This document shows, piece after piece, positions 8,994 through 17,175 of a stretch of DNA of 64,000 nt (position 1 is its first letter; each line of letters opens with the position of its first letter). The position numbers and the translations under genes were made by a program. The notes beneath the pieces were generated by a model. The model saw nothing but the letters and a program-made list of their open reading frames with translations, was not told the origin of the DNA and searched no databases. This DNA comes from Nocardia brevicatena NBRC 12119 (GTDB taxonomy: Bacteria > Actinomycetota > Actinomycetes > Mycobacteriales > Mycobacteriaceae), in assembly GCF_000308495.1 (NCBI RefSeq), contig NZ_BAFU01000064.1, positions 33,317 through 97,316 of the forward strand. The letters are read 5' to 3'.

Positions 8994-9923
8994 GTGATGT
9001 GGAACGGCGGCCACCGTATCGACAATCGCGCCCATGCTTTTCCCCGTCACCCGTCTCTCGTGCTCATCGCCGCCGTCGTCGTCTTCGTCTTCGCCGGAGT
9101 GCTCACCGCATGCGCCGATCCGCCGGCCGGACCACGCTGGCACCCTTGTCCCGAGAACGCCGAATACGATTGCGCGACCATCCCGGTACCGCTCGACCGG
9201 TCGGACCGGGACGGCGCGACAATCGATATCGCGATCGTGCCGACGACGCCGTGAACCGAGTCGGCACACGGGCGTCGCTGCCGGGCGGCCCCGGCACCTC
9301 GGGCATCGACGAAATACTGCGCGGTGACACGTTCTCCGCGGATCTAGGGGCCCGATGCGCCACAGTGGCCCATCGATCTCACTCAACGGGTCACCGCCCC
9401 GCTGTACACCCCCGACCAGCCGAAGTTGGCGGCCGATCTCCTGGCTCTGACCGCCCGGACGGCCGAGCCGTCCGGGCCGCCCACTCGACCGCGCAGGTCC
9501 GGTACGCCCATCCTCTTCCCCGCGATCGCGGTAGGCGCGGACCAGAACTTCGACACCGTCGACCAGGCACAGTGGTTGCGCGACCGTCACCAACAGAATG
9601 CCGAGGCCCCGACGGTGCGCGCTCATTTCGCCTGGGGCGCAGGAAGTAACTGCTCCGATTGGCCGATCGAACCACCGAATCGGCCGCACCGGCCCCATGT
9701 CGTCGACGGTCCCCCGATCCTGGTCATCAACTCCCGGCACGATCCGGCGACACCACACGAGTGGGCGGCCCGAGTGGCGGCGCAGACCACCCGCGCGACA
9801 TTGCCGACCTACGAGGGCGGGGGCCACGGCGTCTACGGTCGCGGCTCATGTGTCACCTCGGCCGCCGACCGGTATCTCATCGACCTGACGCTTCCGGCCG
9901 TACGGCGATGCCCGGCCACGTGA
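8994..9923 (+). pseudogene. Decayed secreted TAP-family alpha/beta hydrolase (tripeptidyl aminopeptidase type)
   Basis: Pieces of one gene lie in order in different frames. 8994-9254 encodes a lipoprotein-like signal (VLIAAVVVFVFAGVLTAC) and the start of the mature protein (WHPCPENAEYDCATIPVPLD). A second frame around 9255-9355 encodes LPGGPGTSGIDEILRGDTFS, the oxyanion-loop region. A third, from about 9370 to 9923, encodes WPIDLTQRVTAPLYTP, PPILVINSRHDPATP (catalytic Asp), GGGHGVYGRGSCVT (catalytic His) and the C-terminus. The stretch that should hold the nucleophile Ser is missing. So at least one frameshift and one internal deletion have destroyed the catalytic triad. Family members are exported peptidases or esterases. 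Confidence 0.85.
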
Positions 9924-10102
9924 TCGGATACGTGACCCCGGCCGAAACAGACCGGCGAGTCGAACGAGCGAGCGTGGTCACCCGGTTCACCGTACGTTTG
10001 CCGTGGCCGTGACGAGGCGCCGAGATTCGCCCGGGATCTCCATACTTCCCCACCGCGGTACCGGCGCTCCCTCGATACGAGTCGGAGCATATTCTCGAAT
10101 AC

Positions 10103-10714
10103 GTGGGAAGGCCGCCGAAACACCACGCCGACCAGCTCTTGGACGCCGCAGTGGCACTCCTCGCCCGCGGCGGTGCCGCGGCACTGACCATGTCCTCGGT
10201 CGCCCACGCCGTCGGTGCGCCCAGCGGTTCCGTCTATCACCGGTTCCCCGACCGGTCGGCGTTACTGGCGGCACTGTGGCTGCGCACGCTCGGACGTTTT
10301 CACCAGGGCCTGCTCGCCGCGCTCACGACAGAGCCGCCCCATCTCGCCGTGGCGCTCGCCGCCCGCCACACCGTCGAATGGTCCCGCATCAACCCCGACG
10401 AGGCGGCGGTGCTGCTCGTCGGCTCCGCCGAACTCGGTGAGGCCGCCTGGGCCGCCGACTCCCGACGACGCGCGGAGCAGGAGAACGCCGAGGTTCACGC
10501 CGCCATCGACGAGCTGGTTCGCCGGCTCGACACCGACGCCGACCAGGTTGCGCTGGCGATGGTCGACCTGCCGTACGCGGTGGTACGGCGGTACCTGAAG
10601 GCGGGACAACCCATCCCGGCACACGCCCCCGACCTCGCCTACCGGGCGGCCATCGCACTGCTGAGGATGGACCGAACCACCAGCGACGGAGCTACCGCGC
10701 TGTCGACCGGCTGA
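10103..10714 (+). CDS. TetR-family transcriptional regulator
   Basis: A 203-residue regulator starting at GTG. The N-terminal helix-turn-helix domain reads LLDAAVALLARGGAAALTMSSVAHAVGAPSGSVYHRFPDRSALL with the usual TetR recognition helix (SGSVYHRF). The C-terminal ligand domain is all-helical and of an unrecognised subgroup. No obvious operator palindrome lies directly upstream. The nearest neighbours are two pseudogenes and an XRE regulator, so its targets cannot be inferred. The upstream TAP hydrolase pseudogene may once have been a partner. Confidence 0.9.
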   Translation: MGRPPKHHADQLLDAAVALLARGGAAALTMSSVAHAVGAPSGSVYHRFPDRSALLAALWLRTLGRFHQGLLAALTTEPPHLAVALAARHTVEWSRINPDEAAVLLVGSAELGEAAWAADSRRRAEQENAEVHAAIDELVRRLDTDADQVALAMVDLPYAVVRRYLKAGQPIPAHAPDLAYRAAIALLRMDRTTSDGATALSTG

Positions 10715-10892
10715 CCGAGCGGAACAAAGCACCGTTTCCCGAACACGGAGCCCCGCGAATTCACCGAACAGTCGACACGTTCTGTCCTCTTCCGGCCACA
10801 CCGGCTGTCACATGCGAGCCATCGGGGACGGTCCGACGGTGTTCTCGCACCGGTATATTGACCGAAATCAGGCGATCTTCCCTCACCAATAC

Positions 10893-10916
10893 GTGTTCAT
10901 ACACATGCGTGAACAC
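10893..10916. promoter_or_regulatory. Inverted repeat upstream of the XRE regulator
   Basis: GTGTTCA and TGAACAC face each other across ten bases, about 50 bp upstream of the XRE gene and downstream of a relatively AT-rich stretch. The centre-to-centre distance is suitable for a dimeric regulator. It may be the regulator's own operator. Confidence 0.45.
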
Positions 10917-10968
10917 AGGAATCAGGCCGCAATAGTGCGAACCGCATAGCGGAAGCGAAAGGAAGGCC

Positions 10969-11829
10969 ATGGCGGGTAAACGCACCATCCTCACCGCGGG
11001 GTTGCGCCGACTGTCGGTGCTACTGCTGGAAATGCGAGAAAACGCCGGCTTGACCAAGGAAGAGGTCAGCGCCCGAACCGGGATCAATGTCACGACGCTC
11101 TATCGCATCGAGACGGCGCAGGCGCGACCGCAGCGACGCACCCTGATGACGATGCTGGATCTCTACGGCGTGGGCGAGGAACGGCGCCAGGATGCGCTGA
11201 CGCTGCTCTCGGACGCCCAGAAGCCGGGAATGTCACGCCCGTACGAGGCCAGTCTCTCCGAAGTGTATGCGGCGTACATCAATTTCGAGTCGGTCGCGCT
11301 GTCGGCACGGCACTACCAGACCTCGTTCATCCCCGGACTGCTGCAGACCGAGCAGTACGCGATGGCGGTCATCGATACCTGTATGCCGAAACTCGAACCC
11401 GTGGTGCTGGAACGCCGCGCCCGCGCCCGAATGGACCGCGCGGCCGTACTGGACAAGGACGACCCTCTCGAACTGTGGGTGGTCCTGGACGAGGCGGCCA
11501 TCCGACGGGTGGTCGGCGGCCCGGAGGTGATGAGCGGTCAGTTGCGCCGGCTGGGCGAGGAAACCAAGCGCAAGAATGTGATCCTGCAGATCCTGCCGTT
11601 CGACGCGGGAGCGCATCCCGGCATGATCGGGTCCTTCACGATCCTGGACTTCCCCGACCCGGCCGATCCGGAGCTGGTGTACGCCGAGGGTATCGCTGGG
11701 GACGCGCTCATCGAGGGGCATACCGAGATCCGCCGGTTCGGCGTCATTTTCGACCAGCTGCGTGCAATGGCGTTGAGCCCGAGGGATTCCGCGGCCATGA
11801 TCGCCGAAGCGGCCGAACGCACGGGGTGA
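10969..11829 (+). CDS. XRE-family regulator with DUF5753 domain
   Basis: A 286-residue protein with an N-terminal Cro/CI-type helix-turn-helix (LLEMRENAGLTKEEVSARTGINVTTLYRIE, residues 20-50) and a C-terminal DUF5753 domain recognisable from YQTSFIPGLLQTEQYA, LWVVLDEAAIRR and HPGMIGSFTILDFP. Such genes are very numerous in Nocardia and Streptomyces and commonly travel with a small DUF397 protein; none is seen here. The start is ATG after a GAAAGGAAGG ribosome site. Targets are unknown. A GTGTTCA/TGAACAC inverted repeat lies upstream. Confidence 0.93.
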   Translation: MAGKRTILTAGLRRLSVLLLEMRENAGLTKEEVSARTGINVTTLYRIETAQARPQRRTLMTMLDLYGVGEERRQDALTLLSDAQKPGMSRPYEASLSEVYAAYINFESVALSARHYQTSFIPGLLQTEQYAMAVIDTCMPKLEPVVLERRARARMDRAAVLDKDDPLELWVVLDEAAIRRVVGGPEVMSGQLRRLGEETKRKNVILQILPFDAGAHPGMIGSFTILDFPDPADPELVYAEGIAGDALIEGHTEIRRFGVIFDQLRAMALSPRDSAAMIAEAAERTG

Positions 11830-11984
11830 TGTACGCAACGGTCGTATCGCGCGGCACCGGCGCCGAGCACCTCGGGCCACACGTCCGATCGACGGGCCGA
11901 ACGGGTATTCCTACCGGCACGACCGCTGTCCGGCCGGTCACCAACCGCATATCTCACCGAGCCATTGCGGAAACGAGGGGTTCC

Positions 11985-12569
11985 ATGGCCGATGTCCACG
12001 CCACGCCCGGCGCGCAGAAATTGCCCGAGCCGAAGCGGGCGATGGGCCCGTGGCTGCTGCGTATCCGCAGGCGGCGGGCGCAGCCCTCTGTACGCACAAG
12101 GCATTCGGTATCCACTTCCTCACCTTCATGGTGACCTTCACGGTCATATGCTCCGGTATCACCTCGGCCTCCACGGCCGCGCGGGCCTTCGCGTCGAACT
12201 TCGCCGAGGCGTTCGAATTCGACCTCGGTACCGGTATCGGGATAACCCCCTCGCGCTGGCGTTCACGGTAGCGCTCGCGGCGATCAACCTGCGCGGGGTG
12301 AGCGAGAGCGTCAAGGCCAATGTGCTGTTGACCTGTGTGGAGTTGTCGGGCCTGTCGATCGTCATCGTGGTCGGACTGTAGGCACTGGGCTTCGGCAACG
12401 GCGGCTTCGGCCGGGTGACCGAGTTCTCCACCTCACCGACCGGGACCTCCGGCAGTACACCGTCGCGGGAGTGCTGCCGGCGACCGGGGCCGTGCTGTGG
12501 GTGGTGAACCGCATGCTCGGGCAGCGGTCCGGGAACAACTCCATCGACCCGGCGATCGACGTGGAGTAA
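11985..12569 (+). pseudogene. Decayed APC-family amino-acid permease
   Basis: Fragments of an APC-superfamily permease in successive frames. The start MADVHATPG runs to MGPWLLRIRR. A second frame encodes FGIHFLTFMVTFTVICSGIT and STAARAFASNFAEAF. A third encodes LALAFTVALAAINLRGVSESVKANVLLTCVEL. The C-terminal stub reads LWVVNRMLGQR and ends DPAIDVE before TAA at 12567. Roughly two thirds of a normal ~450-residue permease is missing and the frame changes several times. The helix following MGPWLL, which should hold the substrate-binding glycine stretch, is absent. No function remains. Confidence 0.8.
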
Positions 12570-12679
12570 TCCCGCCGTCGACGCTTCTTCCGTCGACCGC
12601 ACCGGTGCGTCCGGTCGACGGAAGCGAGTACCGATCGTGGACATGACGGGCGCCCGCGCGATCGGTAACGTATTCGCCG

Positions 12680-13219
12680 ATGACAAGTATGGAAGCCAGG
12701 TTTCGCGATGCGGCCGGGACGGTTCCGCTACCCGACCCGTGGAACCTCAACGCCTACCTCGCCGCGGTGGCCAAATACCGGAAGCGGCCGCTGTCGCTGC
12801 AACCGGTTCACCGGTCGGCCCTGGCCGATATCGGCTGCGGCGGTAACGGACTGTGGATCGCCCGCAAACACGACGACATCATCGTCTATGATTCCGCGGC
12901 CACCGGCCGCAACGCCGAACATATCGTGTTGCACGCGGTCGGGCATATGCTGCTCGGCCACTACGGTACGACCCCGTCGACGGAAGCCGACGCCGAACAG
13001 ACCCGTATCTCCTTCAGCGCGCTCGACCCCGCGCTGCTCGACGCGCTCTCGACCATTGCGCCCGGGTCCATCGAGCAGATTCTCGGCCGCGACGATTTCG
13101 GCTCCGAACGCGAGCAGGAGGCGGGGGTCTTCGCCGAGATGACCATGGTCTACGCCGCCCTGCCCCGCCGCCGGAGTCGGTCGTTCTGGCCGTTCGGCCG
13201 CAAGAAGCAGCGGGGCTGA
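12680..13219 (+). CDS. IrrE/ImmA-like protein with altered metal-binding motif
   Basis: A 179-residue protein. The segment DDIIVYDSAATGRNAEHIVLHAVGHMLLGH has the layout of the active-site helix of ImmA/IrrE peptidases found in actinobacterial regulatory loci, but the HExxH motif reads HAVGH, so the catalytic Glu is Ala. It is therefore probably a non-peptidase relative, or one using another residue. The C-terminal end is basic (RRRSRSFWPFGRKKQRG). ImmA-type proteins usually act on a partner XRE repressor; the XRE/DUF5753 gene lies 0.85 kb upstream, separated by the permease pseudogene, and a functional link is only a guess. A second ATG four codons in is possible. Confidence 0.7.
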   Translation: MTSMEARFRDAAGTVPLPDPWNLNAYLAAVAKYRKRPLSLQPVHRSALADIGCGGNGLWIARKHDDIIVYDSAATGRNAEHIVLHAVGHMLLGHYGTTPSTEADAEQTRISFSALDPALLDALSTIAPGSIEQILGRDDFGSEREQEAGVFAEMTMVYAALPRRRSRSFWPFGRKKQRG

Positions 13220-13329
13220 CCGGCGGGGCGAAACCGGCACCGTTACCCACGCGGGGCCGCGCCATCGTCGCGGCCACGCGCGGGGCTGTCGACGGACCAT
13301 GGCCGGCGGCATCCATTAGGCTCGTCGCC

Positions 13330-13830
13330 GTGGCCGAACCGCGACCGAGTATCGCTCCGCATCCCGATATCACCCCGCTGGCCGGTCTGTTGGGGACTTG
13401 GCGCGGCTCCGGCGCGGGCGAATACCCCACCATCGAACCATTCGGCTACCTGGAGGAGATCGACTTCGGCCATATCGGCCGGCCCTTCCTCACCTATCGG
13501 CAGCGCACCCGCTCCACCGAGGACAGCCGCCCACTGCACGCGGAAACGGGATACCTGCGCTGTCCGCGGCCCGACCGGGTGGAACTCGTCCTCGCCCACC
13601 CCACGGGTATCATCGAGATCTGTGAAGGACCGCTGACGGTGACCGACGACGGGGGGATTCGGCTGGAACTGAAGTCCACCGTCATCGGCCGCACCCGCAC
13701 GGCGAAGCCGGTGACCGAACTCGGTCGGTCGATCCACCAATACGGTGACATCATCGAATACACGCTGCGCATGGCCGCCGTCGGGCAGCCTTTACAGCAT
13801 CATCTGGCGGCCACGCTGCACAGAATCTGA
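13330..13830 (+). CDS. Nitrobindin-type heme-binding beta-barrel protein
   Basis: A 166-residue protein of the nitrobindin (THAP4-like, formerly DUF1794) family. Hallmarks are LLGTWRGSGAGEYPTIEPFGYLEEI near the N-terminus, which forms the first strands of the 10-stranded barrel, and the C-terminal QHHLAATLHR containing the likely proximal heme His. Relatives including a mycobacterial one bind ferric heme and react with nitric oxide or peroxynitrite. Start is GTG. A hairpin typical of a terminator follows about 30 bp after the stop. Confidence 0.92.
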   Translation: MAEPRPSIAPHPDITPLAGLLGTWRGSGAGEYPTIEPFGYLEEIDFGHIGRPFLTYRQRTRSTEDSRPLHAETGYLRCPRPDRVELVLAHPTGIIEICEGPLTVTDDGGIRLELKSTVIGRTRTAKPVTELGRSIHQYGDIIEYTLRMAAVGQPLQHHLAATLHRI

Positions 13831-13860
13831 ACAGTTCATCACAAACCGGTCACGGGCTCG

Positions 13861-13891
13861 GGGCGGTCATCACGATTCGTGCCGACCGCCC
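13861..13891 (+). terminator. Hairpin terminator after the nitrobindin gene
   Basis: GGGCGGTC and GACCGCCC form an 8-bp stem, with an inner CACG/CGTG stem. No long T-run follows, as is usual in high-GC actinobacteria. Confidence 0.55.
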
Positions 13892-14045
13892 GTCTCGTGA
13901 GCTCTCCACCTTGTCTTGCCGGCTATACGGGCTTAATTTGGCCTCAACGGCAAATTGCCAGGACACAACTTTCGGGTTGCGCAACCGCGAAGGAACCGCT
14001 CGACCTCTCCCATCTGCCGAAATCTCTGATCCGAGGGAGCCGGAC

Positions 14046-14270
14046 ATGAAACATGTCACTCTCGCTCTCATCACAGCCGGAATGATTCTGGGCGGCGCCG
14101 GCGTCGTCGAGATCCTCGATACCGATATCGCGGCGTCCGCGCCGGTATCCGCCCCGGACGCCCCCAAAGAAGTGACCGCACCGAGGTCGGTCGACGACAG
14201 CGCCGTCAAGCTCGTCCACGTGGTCTACCCGGACGCGACCTGGCTCGGCCTCGCGGGCGCCGTACCGTAA
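14046..14270 (+). CDS. Small exported protein of unknown function
   Basis: Encodes 74 residues with an N-terminal signal-like segment MKHVTLALITAGMILGGAG, followed by an Ala/Pro-rich stretch and the end VKLVHVVYPDATWLGLAGAVP. The ATG follows GAGGGAGCC, a good ribosome site; upstream in-frame codons look non-coding. No cysteines are present, so it is neither a lipoprotein nor disulphide-bonded. I do not recognise the family. It converges on the penicillin-binding lipoprotein gene. Confidence 0.6.
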   Translation: MKHVTLALITAGMILGGAGVVEILDTDIAASAPVSAPDAPKEVTAPRSVDDSAVKLVHVVYPDATWLGLAGAVP

Positions 14271-14300
14271 CCTCATCGGGCCCCCTCCGATCGGGCGAGC

Positions 14301-16088
14301 TCAATAACCCGGCGGCAGCGCCGCCAGCATATCCCGGGTAACGGCCACCGCATTATCCGAACTACCGCCCTCGACCAGTAGCGTCGCGAACGCCAGGTCA
14401 CCGCGGTAGCCGACGAACCAGGAATGCGAACCGCCGTCGACCTCGGCCTCGCCGGTCTTACCGAACACCTCGCCCTGATCCGCGATGCGCGCCGCGGTGC
14501 CGTCGGTGACGACCTTGCGCATCATCGTCCGCAGCCCGTCGATCACCGCCGGGTCGATCTTCGGCCGGTCACCGTCGACCGCGGTTTCCCGGCCCGCGAT
14601 CAGATATGGCACCGGCGTGGACCCGTGCGCGACCGTCGCCGCGAGCACGGCCATCCCGAACGGGCTGACCACTACCATGCCCTGACCGATACCGTTCTCG
14701 ACGCGTTCGGTCGAATCCTGGGCCACCGGAACCGAACCGGAGAAGGTCGGCAGTCCCGCCACCGTGTAATCGGGCCCGATCCCCAATGCCGCCGCGGTAT
14801 CGTGCAACGCCTCGGCCGGCAATTCACCGGCCAGTATCGCGAACGAGGTATTGCACGATCGTTCGAAGGCGGTGGCCATGGGTACGTCGCCGACGGAGAA
14901 AAGATTGTAATTGGGGATGGTGCGTTCGCCGATCACAGCCGTACTCGGGCACGGCAGCACGGTATCGGGGCCGGCCAGGTCGGCGGTCATGGCCGCCGCG
15001 GCGGTCACCGTTTTGAACACCGAACCGGGCGGATACTGCCCGATGGTGGACACCGGTCCGTCCCGGTCCGCGGCCTGGTTCTGCGCGACCGCCAGAATCC
15101 CGCCGGTCGACGGCTGCAACACCACCATCATGGCCTGTTCGGCGCGTCCGTCGACAGCGCGCTGAGCGGCGTCCTGCACATTGCGGTCCACGCTCAGCGC
15201 GAACGACGGGGCCGGCTGCGACGGCACCTCGTGCAGCACCCCCGTCTCCACACCGTTGGCGTTCAGCACCACCACACTCCAGCCGGCCTTGCCGTCCCCC
15301 TCGTCGACGACGGTCTGTCGCACCTGGGCGAGCAGATCGGGCGCGAATCCCCGCTCGGTCGGTACCATGCCCCATTCCTCGGTCACCCGCACCCCGGGCA
15401 GGCCGAGGATCTGCGCGCCGACCTGTCCGAACTCGGCCTCGCTCAACCGGATCAGCGTATGGGCTCCGCCGGCCCGACGTGCCGCGCCCAGGATCCGCTC
15501 GGGTTCGAGCTGCTTGTCGAACCGGCTCAATGCCGCCGACAGCGCCTCGGCCGTCGCGCGCGGATCCTCGGAATCGGCGAGGGTGAACGTCACCCGCGAC
15601 AGCGTGCCCGGTACCAACACATCGCTGCCGGACTGTTCGTTCACCCGGGCCCTGGGCGCGGGATCCGCCCGGAGGACCAGGGTCTGGGTGTCGCCGAGAC
15701 GCGGATGGACAGCGGACGAGCTCCAGCGCACCTTCCACCGGCCGTCGCTGCGACCCAGCTGCAACTGGCCGGTGTAGGTCCATACGCGGTTCTTCGGCAA
15801 CCGCCACCGGTAGGTGTAGTCGACAGTGGCGATATCCCCGGTGGTCCGCGCCGAACCGGTCTGCGCGGAAAGCTCTTCGGCCTGCAGCTGTTCCCACGCG
15901 GACAGCAGTACCGTACGGGCGGTTTCGGGGACGGTGGTGCGGGCCGCGGCGGTCTCGACATCCCGGGCGGCGAAAGCGGCGAGGAACGCATCCGCCGCGG
16001 GCAGAGGCCCGCTCCGAACCGAGGCACAGCCGGAAGCCGCGATTGTGAACACCGCGGCTGTCAGCACGAGGATCAGGCGGATCGACAT
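14301..16088 (-). CDS. Penicillin-binding lipoprotein (class B PBP-like transpeptidase, MecA_N domain)
   Basis: A 595-residue exported lipoprotein (lipobox IAASGC near residue 20) that should cross-link peptidoglycan. An N-terminal NTF2-like MecA_N domain (ADAFLAAFAARDVETAAARTT) is followed by a dimerisation region and a transpeptidase domain. The active-site motifs are all present: SVFK (SxxK) in YPPGSVFKTVTA, SCN in FERSCNTSFA, and KTG in FGKTGEAE. It corresponds to M. tuberculosis Rv2864c (603 residues), in the same place upstream of ispG. The MecA_N domain is also found in beta-lactam-insensitive PBP2a, but resistance cannot be inferred from that. Start chosen at the ATG that opens the signal peptide. 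Confidence 0.93.
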   Translation of the reverse strand: MSIRLILVLTAAVFTIAASGCASVRSGPLPAADAFLAAFAARDVETAAARTTVPETARTVLLSAWEQLQAEELSAQTGSARTTGDIATVDYTYRWRLPKNRVWTYTGQLQLGRSDGRWKVRWSSSAVHPRLGDTQTLVLRADPAPRARVNEQSGSDVLVPGTLSRVTFTLADSEDPRATAEALSAALSRFDKQLEPERILGAARRAGGAHTLIRLSEAEFGQVGAQILGLPGVRVTEEWGMVPTERGFAPDLLAQVRQTVVDEGDGKAGWSVVVLNANGVETGVLHEVPSQPAPSFALSVDRNVQDAAQRAVDGRAEQAMMVVLQPSTGGILAVAQNQAADRDGPVSTIGQYPPGSVFKTVTAAAAMTADLAGPDTVLPCPSTAVIGERTIPNYNLFSVGDVPMATAFERSCNTSFAILAGELPAEALHDTAAALGIGPDYTVAGLPTFSGSVPVAQDSTERVENGIGQGMVVVSPFGMAVLAATVAHGSTPVPYLIAGRETAVDGDRPKIDPAVIDGLRTMMRKVVTDGTAARIADQGEVFGKTGEAEVDGGSHSWFVGYRGDLAFATLLVEGGSSDNAVAVTRDMLAALPPGY

Positions 16089-16152
16089 CGGCACCGATCG
16101 TAACGGCCGGACACCGGCAATCCGCTGGGGCACACCGGGACCGGACCGGCGA

Positions 16153-17016
16153 TCAGTCCAGCATCACGGTGGCGAAGGTGGCGATCTGTCGAAACCCGAC
16201 CGCACGGTAGGCTCGGCGGGCGATCTCGTTGAAGTCGTTGACGTACAGACTGGCGGTGCGCCCCGAGGCGACAACGGCATTGGCGACCGCGGCGGTGCCG
16301 GCGGTGCCGAGGCCGTGACCGCGGTGTTCGGGATGTACCCACACGCCCTGGATCTGGCCGGTGTGTCGGGACTGCGCTCCCACTTCCGCCTTGAAAACCA
16401 CTGTGCCGTCGTCGAATCGGGCCCAGGCCCGTCCGGCTTCGATGAGACCGGCCACCCGCCTACGGTAGGCGCGGCCGCCGTCACCGGCGCGCGGGTCCAC
16501 CCCGACCTCTTCGATGAACATGGCGATGGCGGCCTCGAGGTAGGGCTCCAGTTCGTCGAGCCGGACCTGCCGCACCCGCGGGTCGGCGGTCGCCGGCGCG
16601 GCACCGCTCAGCGCCAGCAGCGGCTGACTACCGCGCAGTTCCCGTTCCGGCCCCCAATGGTCGACGAGCATCTCCCACAACGGCAGCGCCAACTCCTGGC
16701 GGCCGACCACCGACGAACAGATGCGCGGCCAGCGGATCGCCCGGTCGGCGAAGGCCCGCAGGGCGTCGCGGTCACCGCGCAACGGCACCAGGTTCACCCC
16801 GGAGAAGCACAGTGAGTCGGCGGGCCCGCCGCGGCTCCACAGTTCACCCTGACCACATTGGGTGTCCAACCCGTACTCCTGGACCCGGGCGGCGACCATA
16901 CAGCACGCCACCGGGTCGGCGTCGAGCACCCGGAGGACCTGGGCCAGGTCCCGCTTCGCGAGCCGGCGCGCGGGAACATACTTCGCGCGCCGTGTCGGCT
17001 CCAGCAGACTCCGCAC
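16153..17016 (-). CDS. GNAT acetyltransferase with N-terminal DUF4081 domain
   Basis: A 287-residue two-part protein. The N-terminal DUF4081-like domain (LDADPVACCMVAARVQEYGLD) precedes a GNAT domain with the acetyl-CoA loop HPEHRGHGLGTAGTAAV and the C-terminal strand YVNDFNEIARRAYRAVGF. It corresponds to M. tuberculosis Rv2867c, also just upstream of nothing but downstream of ispG on the same strand. The GTG start gives the family length; the frame is open further upstream but that part is not GNAT-like. Substrate unknown. Gap to ispG is about 160 bp. Confidence 0.88.
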   Translation of the reverse strand: MRSLLEPTRRAKYVPARRLAKRDLAQVLRVLDADPVACCMVAARVQEYGLDTQCGQGELWSRGGPADSLCFSGVNLVPLRGDRDALRAFADRAIRWPRICSSVVGRQELALPLWEMLVDHWGPERELRGSQPLLALSGAAPATADPRVRQVRLDELEPYLEAAIAMFIEEVGVDPRAGDGGRAYRRRVAGLIEAGRAWARFDDGTVVFKAEVGAQSRHTGQIQGVWVHPEHRGHGLGTAGTAAVANAVVASGRTASLYVNDFNEIARRAYRAVGFRQIATFATVMLD

Positions 17017-17175
17017 GTTCCACAGCCTGCCACGAACGGCGGCGCGGCGGTACAGGTATGCGCCGTCTACATCGGAATGTGTCCATCGACCGGGCGATAT
17101 GGCCGACGGACCGCGCGGGCCGCCACGGTGCGATCGTGCGAGAGGCCACGAATCCGCATCGAGCGGCCCGATCAC

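Noticed and set aside
14424-16103. 559-codon plus-strand frame opposite the penicillin-binding lipoprotein gene
   Set aside because: Antisense frame with His/Arg/Gly-rich product; all three transpeptidase motifs are on the other strand.
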